Shown one piece after another: positions 1 to 11,644 of a stretch of DNA of 64,000 nt; within the stretch, counting starts at the first letter, position 1, and each line of letters begins with the position of its first letter. A program made the translations under genes and the position numbers. The stretch covers positions 5,001 to 69,000 of the forward strand of contig JADFUC010001371.1 in assembly GCA_019722365.1 (NCBI GenBank), in the 5' to 3' direction. This stretch comes from Lithospermum erythrorhizon (Eukaryota > Streptophyta > Magnoliopsida > Boraginales > Boraginaceae). A model generated the notes under the pieces. The model was not told the origin of the DNA, did no database searches, and saw only the letters and a program-made list of their open reading frames with translations.

Positions 1-1848
1 GAATCTCCCTGCTGAATGGCCTGTTCTCCTCGGTTGGAATAGGCAGGTCAATTCCTTCCCTTAGAACCGTACTTGAGGTTTCCTATCTCATACGGCTCCA
101 GTAATCAATTCTTTTGGTGTCCCCTTTTTTAATCTATTATATCCTAAGGAATAGAGATTTATCATGGATCTATCTGGTTAACCAAAAAGAGGTTAATTTG
201 ATGAGTTTCAAACTAAAATTAGATTAATAATTTTTGTTTAGTTTTATCTTTTTTCCCACCTTCAGAAGAATAAAGCATAGGTATTTCTACTATCATTAGA
301 ATTTTCTGAAAGGTAACTATCTCGGTTTCATATAGAAATTTCTATAGAATCCTTGAAAAAGACTTTCCTTCAAAAAGAAAAGACTTACTATCTTTGGGAT
401 CTGATCCTACACCGCTGCTCAAGACTTTAGTGGATCAACTCTATTACATAAGTTGATTTCCTCCATTTTATCTCACATCATGAGATAAGTATATATCCAT
501 GATGCCATAAAATAAATAGGCAGTTATTATTGTATCGGCCAAAAACCCGCTAATTAATCTTTACGATGCTTCCTCTATCAATTAGATCGCTGTATCCACA
601 ATAGCTAGGCATATTAATTTCTTCATATTTCGACTTCTATGAAGTTTCTTTTTTGCTACAGCTGCTAAAAATCGTTGTTTTAAGACCGGATACATATGTA
701 GAAAGCCTTTTTTAGTATTTACTAGAAAATTGGATTTTCTTTCTTTTATTTCTATAGTGGAGATAGTCGCACGTAATGACGGATCACGGCCATATTATTA
801 AAAAGCTTGTGGTAGAACGGGTTTCGTTCTAGTGCTCGAAAATAATATTCCAAAGCTTTCGTATGTTCTCCATTACTTGTGGATAAGACCTATATTATAG
901 AGTATATAACTTCGATCATAGGGATCAATCTCTAGTCGCATAGCTTCATAATAATTCTGTAAAGCTTCCGCATAATTTCCTTCGGATTGAGCTGACATCC
1001 GTTACGGTCGTTATTCAATTAAAAGAATCTCCGTTTCAGAACCGTACGTGAGATTTTCATCTCATACGGCTCCTCCCTTATGTGCATAATGAGAATTATA
1101 TATGGAATCTAAATCAAACAAATTCAAATCTTCTCATTATGAACTGATTAGGGCTAGTGTTTAAAGAAATCTCTATTAGCCTTACTGCAAGAATCTTTTT
1201 TAACATTAAGGTGTTCATTTCGTAGAAATGATAACTCCTGCCATTTTTTGTTTCCAACGCCTCCAAATTTCCAGGGTAGTCACTTCAACAGCCTTCGATG
1301 GTTCTACGGGTATCCAAAGTACGAACGAGATGGATGTTCGCTGTCCCCAACCATTCTTTTATTTTAGTCCCGAACCCAATAAGGAAAATTGGTATAACAA
1401 AGTTTTTTGTGTTGTTGATTCCTAGGTCTTAGTGCTTCTTTCTATATGCTACCTATCGGTACTAGTGGAGTAGAAGTTAACCTGTAATACCAGAACCTCT
1501 AGGTGAAACCTTGCGCTCAATACTAGAATCCATAGTGGAAACATAGTATCTGAGGTTGCATTAATCGAGGATGAACTGACAGAAGGAATTGTTCTATTTA
1601 CTTTACAAACTGCACCTTCAACAGACGTAGATTTCTTTACAAAATTTTCTCGAATTTCGTTTCTTTCTCCTAACACTAAGAGAAACAAATAAATATAAAA
1701 TCAATAAAAAAAATCAAACCACACCATCTCTGTAATAGGTAAATGCCTCTTTTTCTCCTGAAGTTGTCGGAATTATTCGTAATAAGATATCGGCTACAAT
1801 TGAAAAGGTCTTATCAATAAAATTTCCATTTATCCGCGATCTAGACAT
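1..1848 (-). pseudogene. ycf3: ycf3 (pafI), photosystem I assembly factor, partial and frameshifted
   Basis: Ycf3 is a tetratricopeptide-repeat protein needed to assemble photosystem I in the thylakoid. Three-exon layout on the minus strand: exon 1 about 1725-1848 (starts [10 protein letters not shown]), exon 2 about 773-1000, exon 3 only 1-32 before the window edge. Both introns are group II. Canonical domain V hairpins lie at 1039-1072 (intron 1) and 64-98 (intron 2), and intron 2 starts GTGCG at 772. Exon 2 has a 2-base loss near 879-882 that breaks the frame right after the segment reading YNIGLIH. Exon 2 is 228 instead of about 230 bases. The second residue is S where P is usual. Confidence 0.9.
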
Positions 1849-2657
1849 AGGTAAAACCATTCTATAATTCTTCTCATTATCTCTCGTAGGAAAATGATCC
1901 CACAAAGAAAGAATTGTACAGTACGAAATAACATAAAACAGATAGAATTTCTTTATAAAAAAAGATGGACTTTCTATTCCAATTCTGCCTTTTTATGGAA
2001 AAATAAGAAATGTTGAACCCGATTCCATTTCATACTAATAAGTAGTATATCAAGAGGAAGGGAAATAGTATGATTTCATTGAAGTTGCAGATTCGAAAAA
2101 CTTGATCAATTTAGATGGAGTCTGCTACAAGAAAAAAAAGATCAATAATCATTCGATAGATGAAAATAGAATAACTGCCTATTTTGTCCTGTACATAGCC
2201 GGTATACAATCAAATGAAAATGTTTTCTAAATTACTATCTAAATTACTAATAGTAATAGAGGGGTAGGCTGGTATTTGAGAACTCTAAAACAGGAATGGG
2301 TGATAATTTTTATGTGTTATGAAATCACAGTATATATGGTTATATATTTATATATAGTATATATATAATTTAAAGGTCTCAATTTAACCATAGTCTAAAA
2401 AAACTAGACCCATGAATCAATTCATTCGTTCTATTTCTTTGATTTAATCCGTTAATTTTTTACAATTTTTCGTAGTAAGAAAACATATCCCCGAACCTCG
2501 AAGGAAAGATATTTCTTTGATGATAAATTTTCTATTTTGATAGTTTTGATAGCTATTATTTATAATTAAAATACATAGGTCATACCTATCGAATCATATA
2601 TAATTTAATATGAATGACTCGCTATTCACTCGGTTTTGGGGTCATAATCATTATGTA
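1849..2657. other. ycf3-trnS-GGA plastid spacer
   Basis: AT-rich intergenic plastid DNA with a run of TATA-like alternating bases near 2330-2372. No gene seen. Confidence 0.7.
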
Positions 2658-2740
2658 GGAGAGATGGCCGAGTGGTTCAAGCGTAGCATTGGAACTGCTA
2701 TGTAGGCTTTTGTTTACCGGGTTCGAATCCCTCTCTTCCG
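2658..2740 (+). tRNA. trnS-GGA: tRNA-Ser (GGA), slightly degraded copy
   Basis: Begins GGAGAGATGGCCGAGTGG, has the GGA anticodon within TTGGAACT and ends CTCTTCCG. It is 83 bases where the plastid gene is usually 87. Bases are missing next to the D-stem (CAAGCG) and in the variable/T-stem area (CCGGGTTC), so the fold is damaged or the consensus is wrong there. Confidence 0.9.
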
Positions 2741-3022
2741 AATCTTCACTTACTTGACCGATTTGACTAAAGCAAATAGATACCTTAGTTAGACCTTTCT
2801 TTAATAATGTAGTTGGATTCTTTATTCTGAATTGCTGTGACGCGTAAAATATTTCAAATATAGTAAAAATACTGAAAAGAATAAGCAAAAGAAAAAAAGG
2901 TCCCTTCATATGATATATAAATGGGAGAAAGTTTGGACAAAGCCATAATTGTCTTTTTTTATTTACTTCGCCTCGCCGAAAGGGAAGAAAGTTGTCCGAA
3001 TGTTATTTTATTTTCGTTAGGT

Positions 3023-3615
3023 TTAAGTCTGACGAGAATAATATTCTACGACTAGCAATTCATTTATTTTCAAAGCGACCCATTTACTATCTATTATTTG
3101 ATTGACTAATCCTTTATATTCGAATGGGTGAAGGGTCAAATGGTTTGGCAATCCCTCAGGAGGAGATGAATGGATAGAATTTTGAATCAGAGTTCTGGAT
3201 TTTTGTTCATCCTTCGCTGTAATCATATCTTGGGGTTTGCAGCGATAACTTGGTATATCTACTATACGACCATTAACTAAAATATGTCTGTGGTTAACTA
3301 ATTGACGGGCTGCGGGAATAGTTGAAGCCATACCCAATCCAAAGAATGTTATCAGACGCATTTCAAGTAATTGTAGTAAACTTGACCTGTTGAGCCCTTG
3401 GCTTTTCTGGCTTGATACAGACATATTTAAAGTAATTGTCGTTCTGTCGTTTCCTGTGAAAACGCAATTTTGTTTTCTTCTAGACAGATACGATATTGAG
3501 ATTTTTTCCCGGAACGCGATTGGTTTTCAGATACTCAGGTCTAGGCCTTTATTAATCCTGTTAAAGCCCCCCAGTCGGCGTATTTTTTGAAACGAGGTCC
3601 TCGATAACGTGACAT
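3023..3615 (-). pseudogene. rps4: rps4, plastid 30S ribosomal protein S4, frameshifted
   Basis: S4 binds 16S rRNA early in assembly of the small plastid ribosomal subunit. The start is at 3615 (M-S-R-Y-R-G-P-R read from the minus strand) and the stop at 3023. The C-terminal two thirds is open from about 3424: it contains the S4 RNA-binding domain ([20 protein letters not shown]) and ends VVEYYSRQT. The N-terminal third has several indels. Total span is 593 bases against about 606 expected. The segment [10 protein letters not shown] replaces the usual DNILFRLGMAS, another local error. Confidence 0.92.
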
Positions 3616-3956
3616 AAAGACTCCTAAATTTATAATAAATGGAATTCTTATTTATAATTGATTTTCTATTTATAAAATATTAAAATTATATTTTATAAAA
3701 TAACAGCCTAAGCTAAACTGAACTGAATGGTAAAGTTTACTGAAGTAGTGTGTACTATAAAGAAAAGAAAGAATAGAATGAATTGGATAAATATCGAAGC
3801 CCTCTCTATTATATAGAAAAAAGATATTTTTCCTGACATAATTAGAAATTCCTATAAGCAATAAATTCAAATTCATAACTTTTGAAAAAAAGGAAATACT
3901 GTATTCTTTGATTTCAAAGTCTCAGTCATGGAAAATTTGGAATAAAAAATGGGAAA
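3616..3956. other. rps4-trnT spacer
   Basis: AT-rich plastid spacer. No gene seen. Confidence 0.65.
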
Positions 3957-4029
3957 AGCCGGCTATCGGAATCGAACCGATGACCATCGCATTACAAATG
4001 CGATGCTCTAACCTCTGAGCTAAGCGGGC
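3957..4029 (-). tRNA. trnT-UGU: tRNA-Thr (UGU)
   Basis: 73 bases on the minus strand. It starts GCCCGCTTAGCTCAGAGG, has a TTTGTAA anticodon loop (UGU) and a GGTTCGATTCC T-loop, and ends GATAGCCGGCT. It matches the plastid gene without visible indels. Confidence 0.95.
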
Positions 4030-4674
4030 CTACATAACAGAAATTTTTTATAGATAGGAATCCTAAAAATCTTAGTTATTCATAATCTATACTATATGAA
4101 TCTAGAAAAGAATAGCCAATTTCAAATAAGGATTAAGATAATATATTATATAACATAAGAATTCATATATCATTATATAATTTTATATTTCTTTTATCCA
4201 AAAAATTCTAATTAGATAGTGATAGTCAAATTCTTTTTCATTTTTGAATCCAAATGTCATTTTAAATTCTTTTTCTTACACTTCTGTGTTTTGATTTAGA
4301 TTTCTATTTAATTTATTTCGAGTCGAATAATTTCAGTTTAATAGATATAACTAATGAGACATTCGTAAAGGTGTAAGTTAAAACAAAAAAAAAAGAATCG
4401 ACCGTTCAAGTATTCTAAATTGCAAGGGGAAAATGACAGGAAGAGAAAGATATATACATATATATGTGGTATATATCCATATATATTGAATTGCGGGTCC
4501 ATAAATGATAAAATCATATTTGATTGGACCAACATATCCTATAAAAAAAAAGGATAGGTAAGAAATCAAGAGAAAGACGCTTTTTCGAGATAGGGTCCGT
4601 ATCTAATGAATTCGGCGGTTCCAGTAGAAATGAAAGAAGAGGAAGACACCACAATGATATCCTAATCTAAAAAG
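4030..4674. other. trnT-trnL spacer
   Basis: The commonly variable AT-rich trnT-trnL plastid spacer, with a TATATACATATATATG stretch near 4450. No gene seen. Confidence 0.7.
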
Positions 4675-5250
4675 GGGGATATGGCGAAATTGGTAGACGC
4701 TACGGACTTGAGGTGGATTGAGCCTTGGTATGGAAGCCTACTAAGTGACAACTTCAAATTCAGAGAAACCCTGGAATTAATAAAAATGGGCAATCCTGAG
4801 CCAAATCCGGTTTTTCCGAAAACAAACAAAGTTGAAAAGAAAAAGGATAAGGTGCAGAGACTCAATGGAAGCTGTTCTAACAAATGGGTTGACTGCTTTG
4901 GTCGACGAATCTTTCTCATAAAGATGTGAAAGTATATACATTTTGTATTGAATACTTTATCAAATGAAATGATTAATCACTACCAAAATATATTCAAAAT
5001 ATATTCTTTTTTTTATGAAAAAAAAAGAAGAGTTGGTGTTAATCGATTCCACATAGAAGAAAGAGTCGAGTATTCATTGATCAAATTATTCACTCCATAG
5101 TCCGATAGATCTTTTGAAGAATTGATTAATCGGACGAGAATAAAGATAGAGTCCCGTTCTACATGTCAATACCGGCAACAATGAAATTTTTAGTAAGAGG
5201 AAAATCCGTCGACTTTAAAAATCGTGAGGGTTCAAGTCCCTCTATCCCCA
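4675..5250 (+). tRNA. trnL-UAA: tRNA-Leu (UAA) with group I intron
   Basis: Exon 1 is 4675-4709 (GGGGATATGGCGAAATTGG to GACTT). Exon 2 is 5201-5250 (AAAATCCGTCGACTTT to CTCTATCCCCA). The roughly 491-base group I intron splits the UAA anticodon loop, as in all plant plastids. The intron begins GAGGTGGATTGAGCC where AATTGGATTGAGCC is usual, so the first bases after the splice site are altered. Confidence 0.93.
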
Positions 5251-5618
5251 AAAGCCTATTTGACATCCCAACGATTTCTCCTATATCTATTTTCGTTAGT
5301 GGTTCCAAATTCCTCACCTTTCTCATTCACTCTATTCTTTTACAAACAGATCTGACCGGAAACGCCTTTCATCTTACACAAGTCTTGTATGATACACATA
5401 CAAATGACCATCTTTGAACAAGGAATGAATCGCCTTTTTAATTTTAATAATTCACAATGGATATCATTTCTCAGACTGAAACTTACAAAGTCGTCTTATT
5501 GAAGATCCAAGAAATTACAGTACCCGTATGGATAAAAGTTGGTAATCTTCTTTCATACTTTTAATTGACATAGACCCCAGTCATCTAATAAAATAAGGAT
5601 GATACATTGGGGGGAATG
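5251..5618. other. trnL-trnF spacer
   Basis: Standard plastid trnL-trnF spacer. No gene seen. Confidence 0.75.
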
Positions 5619-5691
5619 GTCGGGATAGCTCAGCTGGTAGAGCAGAGGACTGAAAATCCTCGTGTCACCAGTTCAAATCTGGTTCCTGGCA
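5619..5691 (+). tRNA. trnF-GAA: tRNA-Phe (GAA)
   Basis: 73 bases, GTCGGGATAGCTCAGCTGG to TTCCTGGCA, with the anticodon loop ACTGAAAAT. No visible damage. Confidence 0.95.
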
Positions 5692-6351
5692 CATAATTCA
5701 TTTGTATGAGCTTCTTCTATAAATTGAAAGATACAAATAGAACAGAATTGATAAAATATTCCTAGAAACTGAATTCTGTCACTTATAATAGATTTCTAGT
5801 CTAAATCATAATACATATTTTCTTCTTTTATCCATCTCGCCCGGATACCCCCCATCTATTTTATAGATGGGTAGAGTTTATTAGACAAACTATCTAAAAG
5901 AATTAGATTCCATTTCCTCTTTTTTATTATTTATTCCCTCCTTCCAAAAGAATGTTAATACTTTATTCTATATTCGAAAGGTGAACTTAGTTGATTGAAA
6001 AACTCAAAGTAGAATCTAGAAGAGTTGAAATAGACAAGATTCAGTTCAGATAAAATACAATTAAAAAAATCTGATACCCTTTTATTTCTTTGTATTTTCT
6101 TTTCTATTCCATTTCTTAATTTTAAGTTCTTTTTTAGAACCCCTCTAAGTAACGTGCGCAATACAAAGCAGAACCCGCTTGGTTCATCTTATTAGTTTTG
6201 GTTCGTCTCATCCAAAATAAGTATCTTCCAAATAAATGCGAGAGTACTGTGAATTCTAATTGTCTTTTTTTATATATACTATCCGAAATTCTAGTACAAA
6301 CAAAACTCTCCGAACAGAACCATCTGAAATTGGAATTTGTATACAAGTTTT
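5692..6351. other. trnF-ndhJ spacer
   Basis: Plastid spacer with one clear hairpin at 5851-5871. No gene seen. Confidence 0.65.
5851..5871. terminator. Short stem-loop between trnF and ndhJ
   Basis: Perfect 9-bp stem CCCATCTAT / ATAGATGGG with a 3-base loop. It is possibly an RNA 3'-end stabilising hairpin. Its position is about 480 bases past the ndhJ stop, so the link to either gene is only inferred. Confidence 0.35.
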
Positions 6352-6826
6352 TATCATTCGGCAGAGCATCTTGTATTTCATAAAAATTGGAAATAATCTT
6401 TGTAGGGGCCATCCTATCCAACTTTCAGGCATTAAGATACGTTTCAAGCGTGGATGATTATTATAATAGATTCCCAGCATATCATAAGATTCTCGTTCTT
6501 GAAAATCCACGCTTTTCCAAACCCAGAAAACAGACGGAATTCTCGGATCCCTCCTTGGGGTAAATACTTTGATGCATACCTCTTCTGGCTGATCCACACC
6601 ATACTCTATTCTCGTAAGATGATACACACTAGCTAACAACCCACCGGGTGCTACATCATATGCACATTAGGAGCGTAGATAGTTGTAATATATACATATA
6701 AAATGACAGCAATGGAATGCCAATCCGCGGAGCTTTTATTTGTAAGTCTCTATTCATGGTAATCAAAGCCCAAAGATCTATGAATTGCCCCATGCTTGAC
6801 CTGTAAACAGACAAACGACCCTGCAT
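6352..6826 (-). pseudogene. ndhJ: ndhJ, plastid NDH complex subunit J, frameshifted
   Basis: NdhJ is a peripheral-arm subunit of the thylakoid NAD(P)H dehydrogenase-like complex in cyclic electron flow. The start is at 6826. A long open part (ORF start at 6639) reads [20 protein letters not shown] and [20 protein letters not shown], typical of the 30-kDa complex I family. It then shifts near RKDY (here LQRLFP). The usual stop after EIQDA is lost through an indel near 6355. The first part after the ATG is also broken around 6660. It is the last gene of the ndhC-ndhK-ndhJ cluster. Confidence 0.92.
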
Positions 6827-6934
6827 CTTTTTATCTCTCCTTCATTTTTATTTTGGATAAGCATTTCACATTTTAGAATTAAATTTATGAAGATTGACCC
6901 GCTACTTGTTATTCTGTACAAAGGAGAATTCTGT

Positions 6935-7615
6935 CTAATTCACTAATTCATTGAGAAGATCCTGAACTTTTGTATTTGAAAAGGTTTCCGTTTCAGTAGG
7001 GATCTCAGTAGGGATCTTTGAAGTAGATGACTGATAAAGAAATCTTTTATCATAATTTCCAGTATGAATACCCGTCCAACATGAAACTGAGCAGTAGTAA
7101 AACACCGATTCGCTTTCGTCGAGACCCAATTCTATCTTCATAAGATTTCTCGAGAAATTTTCTTACGAAGTTTGTTATAGCATCTATAACAGCTTCGGTT
7201 TAGTGGACAACCAGGCAAATAAACATCCACAGGAATTGGTTTATCGACCCCCCGAACAGTAATTATAAGAATCAGTACTGAACATCCCCTGTAATTGTAC
7301 ATGCTCATAGCAATAACATATTTTGGTTCCGGCATTTGTTCATATAATCTCATAGAGAAGGGGCCATTTGTTGTTACTGTTCCGGCTGTTAAAATTAAGA
7401 TCCACTTGTCTAGGACTCGATCTTGGCACTAGTCCATAACGATCAAAGTCGAATCGTGAGCCTATTAGTGAAGCAAATTCAATGAAGCAGCAGCTGGTAC
7501 CGTAGAGAAGTGGCCATAAACTAGAGTCTTGACCAATTTGAAAGATCGTTTAATGTAGTTGAAAATAACTGAATTTGGGGTTGTTCGATCCAAGTAAAAA
7601 CTCAATGGAATTCAT
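6935..7615 (-). pseudogene. ndhK: ndhK, plastid NDH complex subunit K, frameshifted
   Basis: NdhK is the iron-sulfur (N2-type) subunit of the plastid NDH complex. I chose the MNSIEF start at 7615. The segment [15 protein letters not shown] lies at about 7300-7353, followed by [17 protein letters not shown] with one cluster cysteine visible. The C-terminus ends DLLNELVN at 6935. At least three frame changes are seen: before 7353, at 7138-7141, and near the CCFIEFAS region around 7480. Span about 681 bases, close to normal. Confidence 0.9.
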
Positions 7616-7666
7616 AACTGTTTCAATCTTTTTACTTTTTCTTTTTATTGTCTGAACATTCAGGAG

Positions 7667-8010
7667 TTAAGACCATTCAACGCTCCCTTCCGCCATGCAT
7701 AAACTAAACCAACAATTAAAGATAAGCTTTGAATATTAAAGCTTCTATAAATACGGATATACCCAATACATCAAGCTCATGCCCATGGATAAAAACTGTT
7801 CAACATAAAACAACAAAAGCGAGCAAACATATAATAGCAGTTCGAAATTGTAACCAGCGTCACCCATGGGTTCTATACCCGATTCATAACGAAAGTTTCT
7901 CTGGCCTTTGTTAATCAGGATAAAACTCCTGAAATAAAAAATGCCAAAAAAGGAATAAGACTTGATATTATTAAAATGCCCAAAATATCATATTCATAGA
8001 GCAGAAACAT
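7667..8010 (-). pseudogene. ndhC: ndhC, plastid NDH complex subunit C, frameshifted
   Basis: NdhC is a small membrane subunit of the thylakoid NDH complex. The start at 8010 reads M-F-L-L-Y-E-Y-D and the stop at 7667 follows ALEWS. Between them, pieces of the usual protein (ISSLIPF, SGIEPMGDAWLQFR, VYAWRKGALEWS) are recognisable in different frames. It spans 344 bases against about 363, so net bases are missing. It lies just upstream of ndhK on the same strand. Confidence 0.88.
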
Positions 8011-8618
8011 AGACACACTCCTATAAACGTGGAAAATATACCCCACGGTCGATTCGAATTGAAATAATTTGAATTGTCAAGTTATCCATAACTATTTATT
8101 CAAAACAAGAATTTTTTTCCTTTTGTGTTGTGCTTCCCTAAGTCTGGGTAAGGTATATGAAGAAAAAGCCCACTTGGCATTGTTGACAATGAAATATTCG
8201 TTTGCAACAAACTTGAGCTTGTACACAAATACCGCAGCCGTTTCTGAATCGCATAAAATTACTCTTTAGGGGTTTTTAGCCAGGCTCATTTCATAAATTT
8301 TACTGAAAAATGCACTAGTATTAGATATACTAAACTAAAGAAAAGAGTATCACTAATTCCTTAATTGTGATAGGAAAATTCATATAAATTCATCCCCAGA
8401 TGGATATGAAGAGGTTACCTTGTTCTTTGTATCACCATTATAATATCCATTGGATATTGAAATGCATTTTTGCTTTCCGTTTTCTGTTTAAATCATTCCT
8501 GAGTGAGCTTATAAGAAAGATTTTATTTTGATGAACCTGCCGCTTAATCACAAGTAACAAACAATAATGAAAAACCAAAAAATTATATAATTTTTGAATT
8601 TTCATAGACTTTCAGATT
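8011..8618. other. ndhC-trnV spacer
   Basis: Plastid spacer of ordinary length. No gene seen. Confidence 0.6.
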
Positions 8619-9284
8619 TAGGGCTATACGGACTCGAACCGTAGACCTTCTCGGTAAAACAGATCAAACGGATTATTATCAATATGATCTGAACTGTTTC
8701 AAAGACCCAACATGCACTTTTTTGCATTGGGCTCTTTCATTAACTGATAGAATTATCAGTCAGTCTGCCATATTTTTCTTAACATAAAAATAAGATGAGG
8801 ATATGGCTCCATGTGTTCGGATTCATTATTTTGGATTCCGATCCAGGAACACTACCAAAGTTTTTCAAGGTAGATTTATCTTGACGTAGGTCTGCCTCTG
8901 GCTTAGATCAACCTAAGTTAATGAAGTCTCTATCGTTTTAATTCAAAAAAATCAAATATGAAACTCATACACCTTAAAGTTCATAGGACGAAAAGAGATT
9001 TTGAGGTCATATACTCATTATGCCTAGCATTGAATAGATTGTGTATTCACCTTATCAATATCTCAAATCGAGGATGGGGTCGGTTTGGTACCTAATAATG
9101 GATAATGGGTACCAAGATCGGACCTAATCATTTGTCAGGCTATTGTTCCCTCAAAGTTATGGGGTAAGACATCAATTTCCTAATAAGATCGATTTTTTCA
9201 TTGTATTGTATAGTATGACGGACTCCCCTGAAAAACATTGGCGCGCGTGTAAACGAGTTGCTCTACCAACTGAGCTATAGCCCT
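8619..9284 (-). tRNA. trnV-UAC: tRNA-Val (UAC) with group II intron
   Basis: 5' exon at 9247-9284 (minus strand, AGGGCTATAGCTCAG to CGTTTACAC) and 3' exon at 8619-8653 (CGAGAAGGTCTACGGTTCG to AGCCCTA), split by a roughly 593-base group II intron. The 5' exon is one base short and reads GGTAGAGCAACTCG in the D-loop to anticodon-stem area, where GGTAGAGCACCTCG is usual. Confidence 0.92.
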
Positions 9285-9464
9285 TAGTGCTTGTGATACA
9301 TATTTTATCGTGTATATCATTTCTTGTCAAGATAAATATTTCACGATCCAACATTTGATCCGTTTAAGTGGTATTGCTTAGATTAGTATTGCTTATAAGT
9401 AATATGATATTTATAATCCATTGATGGGGCAGGTTTCATTTGGTTCTCTTCGAGATGATAAATG

Positions 9465-9535
9465 GCCTACTTAACTCAGTGGTAGAGTATTGCTTTCATA
9501 CGGGCAGAGTCATTGGTTCAAATCAATAGTAGGTA
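9465..9535 (+). tRNA. trnM-CAU: tRNA-Met (CAU), elongator, slightly degraded
   Basis: Reads GCCTACTTAACTCAGTGG to AATAGTAGGTA with the anticodon loop TTTCATACG. It is 71 bases, about two short: one T in the D-loop and one C in the T-stem are missing. The first base is G where A is usual, so the acceptor end pair is weakened. Confidence 0.92.
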
Positions 9536-9772
9536 GAACTTATTAGATACCCTTGACTGCGGTATCCTAATAGGATTTTTTCTAAACCCACCTCTTCCGT
9601 TTTAATTTAATTAAAATTGATTTTTTCTTTTCTCTATTCATTTTTAATTTTTTGTTGTATCAAATGGAATTTTGTCGAGTAAACACCAATCAAGCAGAAT
9701 ACAATCCAACAACAACAAATGGGGTTCGAAAACAAATTTCTGCTTTTAATTATTCGAACACTAACTAGTTAT

Positions 9773-10174
9773 AAATCACCGCATTCATTGATAGCCTCTA
9801 CTCGCGTCTAGCTCGACGGAAACTAGATTTGCCCTCAATTGTTTTGTCTCTTTCCTTCAGCTTTTCTCAAATTAGCTTCCGCTATTTCAAAGTTTGCTGA
9901 AACTGCTATAGGATCAATGTCACTACCTCTCTCCGCATCATTTATAAAACAGTGATCTCATTACTCCTACTCTAGCAAAACCGCCCATCAGGTATCGTTA
10001 CCCAGTGAGTCAGTAAGGCGTATTCTCAAAAATACCTATATCTACAGCTGTGGCAATAGGGGCGTGGTTTGGTAATACGCCAATTTGACCACTATTTGTA
10101 GATAAAATGATTTCTTTCACTTCTGAATCCCAAACAATTCGATTGGGGGTCAATACACAAAGATTTAAGGTCAT
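9773..10174 (-). pseudogene. atpE: atpE, plastid ATP synthase epsilon subunit, frameshifted
   Basis: Epsilon subunit of the CF1 sector of thylakoid ATP synthase. The start at 10174 reads [39 protein letters not shown] follows, then indels (near 10010, 9950 and 9860) break the C-terminal helices. The ATG overlaps the atpB stop as in other plastids. The stop is not preserved cleanly; the end is set by the expected length. Confidence 0.88.
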
Positions 10175-11644
10175 TTCTTCAAATTGCTCTCCATTTCTAA
10201 GTTCATAGCTTTCGCGGTAGCTTCATCGATATTACCTACCAAATAAAAGGCCTGCTCAGGAAGACCATCTAATTCTCCGGAAAGGATCAATTGAAACCCT
10301 CTAATTGTTTCTGCTAGACCTACATATTTTCCTGGAGAACCGGTAAATACTTCTGCTACGAAAAAGGTTGTGATAAGAAGCAGCTCAATTTTTTTCTCGC
10401 TCTTGCAACGGTTAAACGATCCTCTTCAGATAATTCGTCCAACCCAAGGATAGCTATAATGTCCTGAAGTTCTTTGTAACGTTGTAAAGTTTCCTTTACC
10501 CTTTGCGCAGTTTCATAATGTTCTTCACCAACGATCCGAGGTTGAAGCATGGTTGACGTTGAATCTAAAGGATCTACTGCTGGATAGATTCCCTTGGCAG
10601 CTAATCCTCTTGATAGTACGGTAGTAGCATCTAAATGTGCAAATGTCGTAGCAGGAGCAGGGTCAGTTAAATCATCTGCAGGTACATAAACTGCTTGAAT
10701 AGAAGTTATGGATCCTGCTTTGGTAAATAATTCTTTCTTGTAAAGTACCATTTCGGTACTCAGGAGTAGGTTGATAGCCCACGGCGGAAATACCCAATAG
10801 GAGCCCGCTGGATCCTGCTTGAACGAAAGAACGGAAGATATTGTCGATAAAAAGAAGTACGTCTTGTTCATTAACATCCGGAAATATTCTGCCATAGTTA
10901 GGGCAGTCAAACCAACTCATACGAGCTCCCGGCGGTTCATTCATTTGGCCGTAAACTAGAGCCACTTTTTGATTCTGCCAATATTTTCTTCATTAATAAC
11001 TCCAGATTCTTTCATTTCCATGTAAGATCGTTTCCTTCACGAAGTACGTTCACCTCCCCAAATACGGATACACCTCCGCGAGCTTTGGCAATATTGTCAG
11101 ATTCATAATGAGTACTGTTTTTACCCTCCAGCTCCCAGATAGTCGGTGCCCTCCACGGCGATAAGGAGCTAAAAGATCTACTACTTTAATTCCTGTTTCA
11201 AAAATAGATAATTTTGTATCTAACTGTATAAAAGCGGGCGCGGATCTATGAATAGGAGATGTTGTACGGGTATCTACAGGACCTAAATTATCAACAGGCT
11301 CCCCAAGCACGTTGAAAATTCGTCCCAGAGTTGCTCCACCAACCGGAACACTTAGAGCAGCTCCTGTGTCAATCACTTCCATTCCCCTCGTTAGACCATC
11401 TGTAGCACTCATAGCTACAGCTCTAACTCGATTATTTCCTAATAATTGCTTGTACCTCCTAGAATCACATTAGTGGTTGACCAACAATATCTCGACCTTT
11501 AACTACAAGAGCGTTATAAATATTAGGCATCTTGCCAGGCGAAAAGGCCCATCTAGTACCGGACCGATGATTTGGACGACACGCCCCAGGTTATTTTTTC
11601 AAGCATGGAAACCCCAAGAACCAGAAGGGTAAGTTGATTCTCAT
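10171..11644 (-). pseudogene. atpB: atpB, plastid ATP synthase beta subunit, frameshifted
   Basis: Catalytic beta subunit of CF1. The start at 11644 reads M-R-I-N and the stop at 10171 follows ESNLKK. Long correct stretches are visible: [20 protein letters not shown] to [12 protein letters not shown] (11150-11412), [16 protein letters not shown] (about 10920-10965), and [20 protein letters not shown] to [16 protein letters not shown] (10400-10700). The P-loop region (GGAGVGKT) falls on a frame break near 11130, reading SWRVKTVL. It spans 1,474 against about 1,497 bases, so losses exceed gains. Confidence 0.95.
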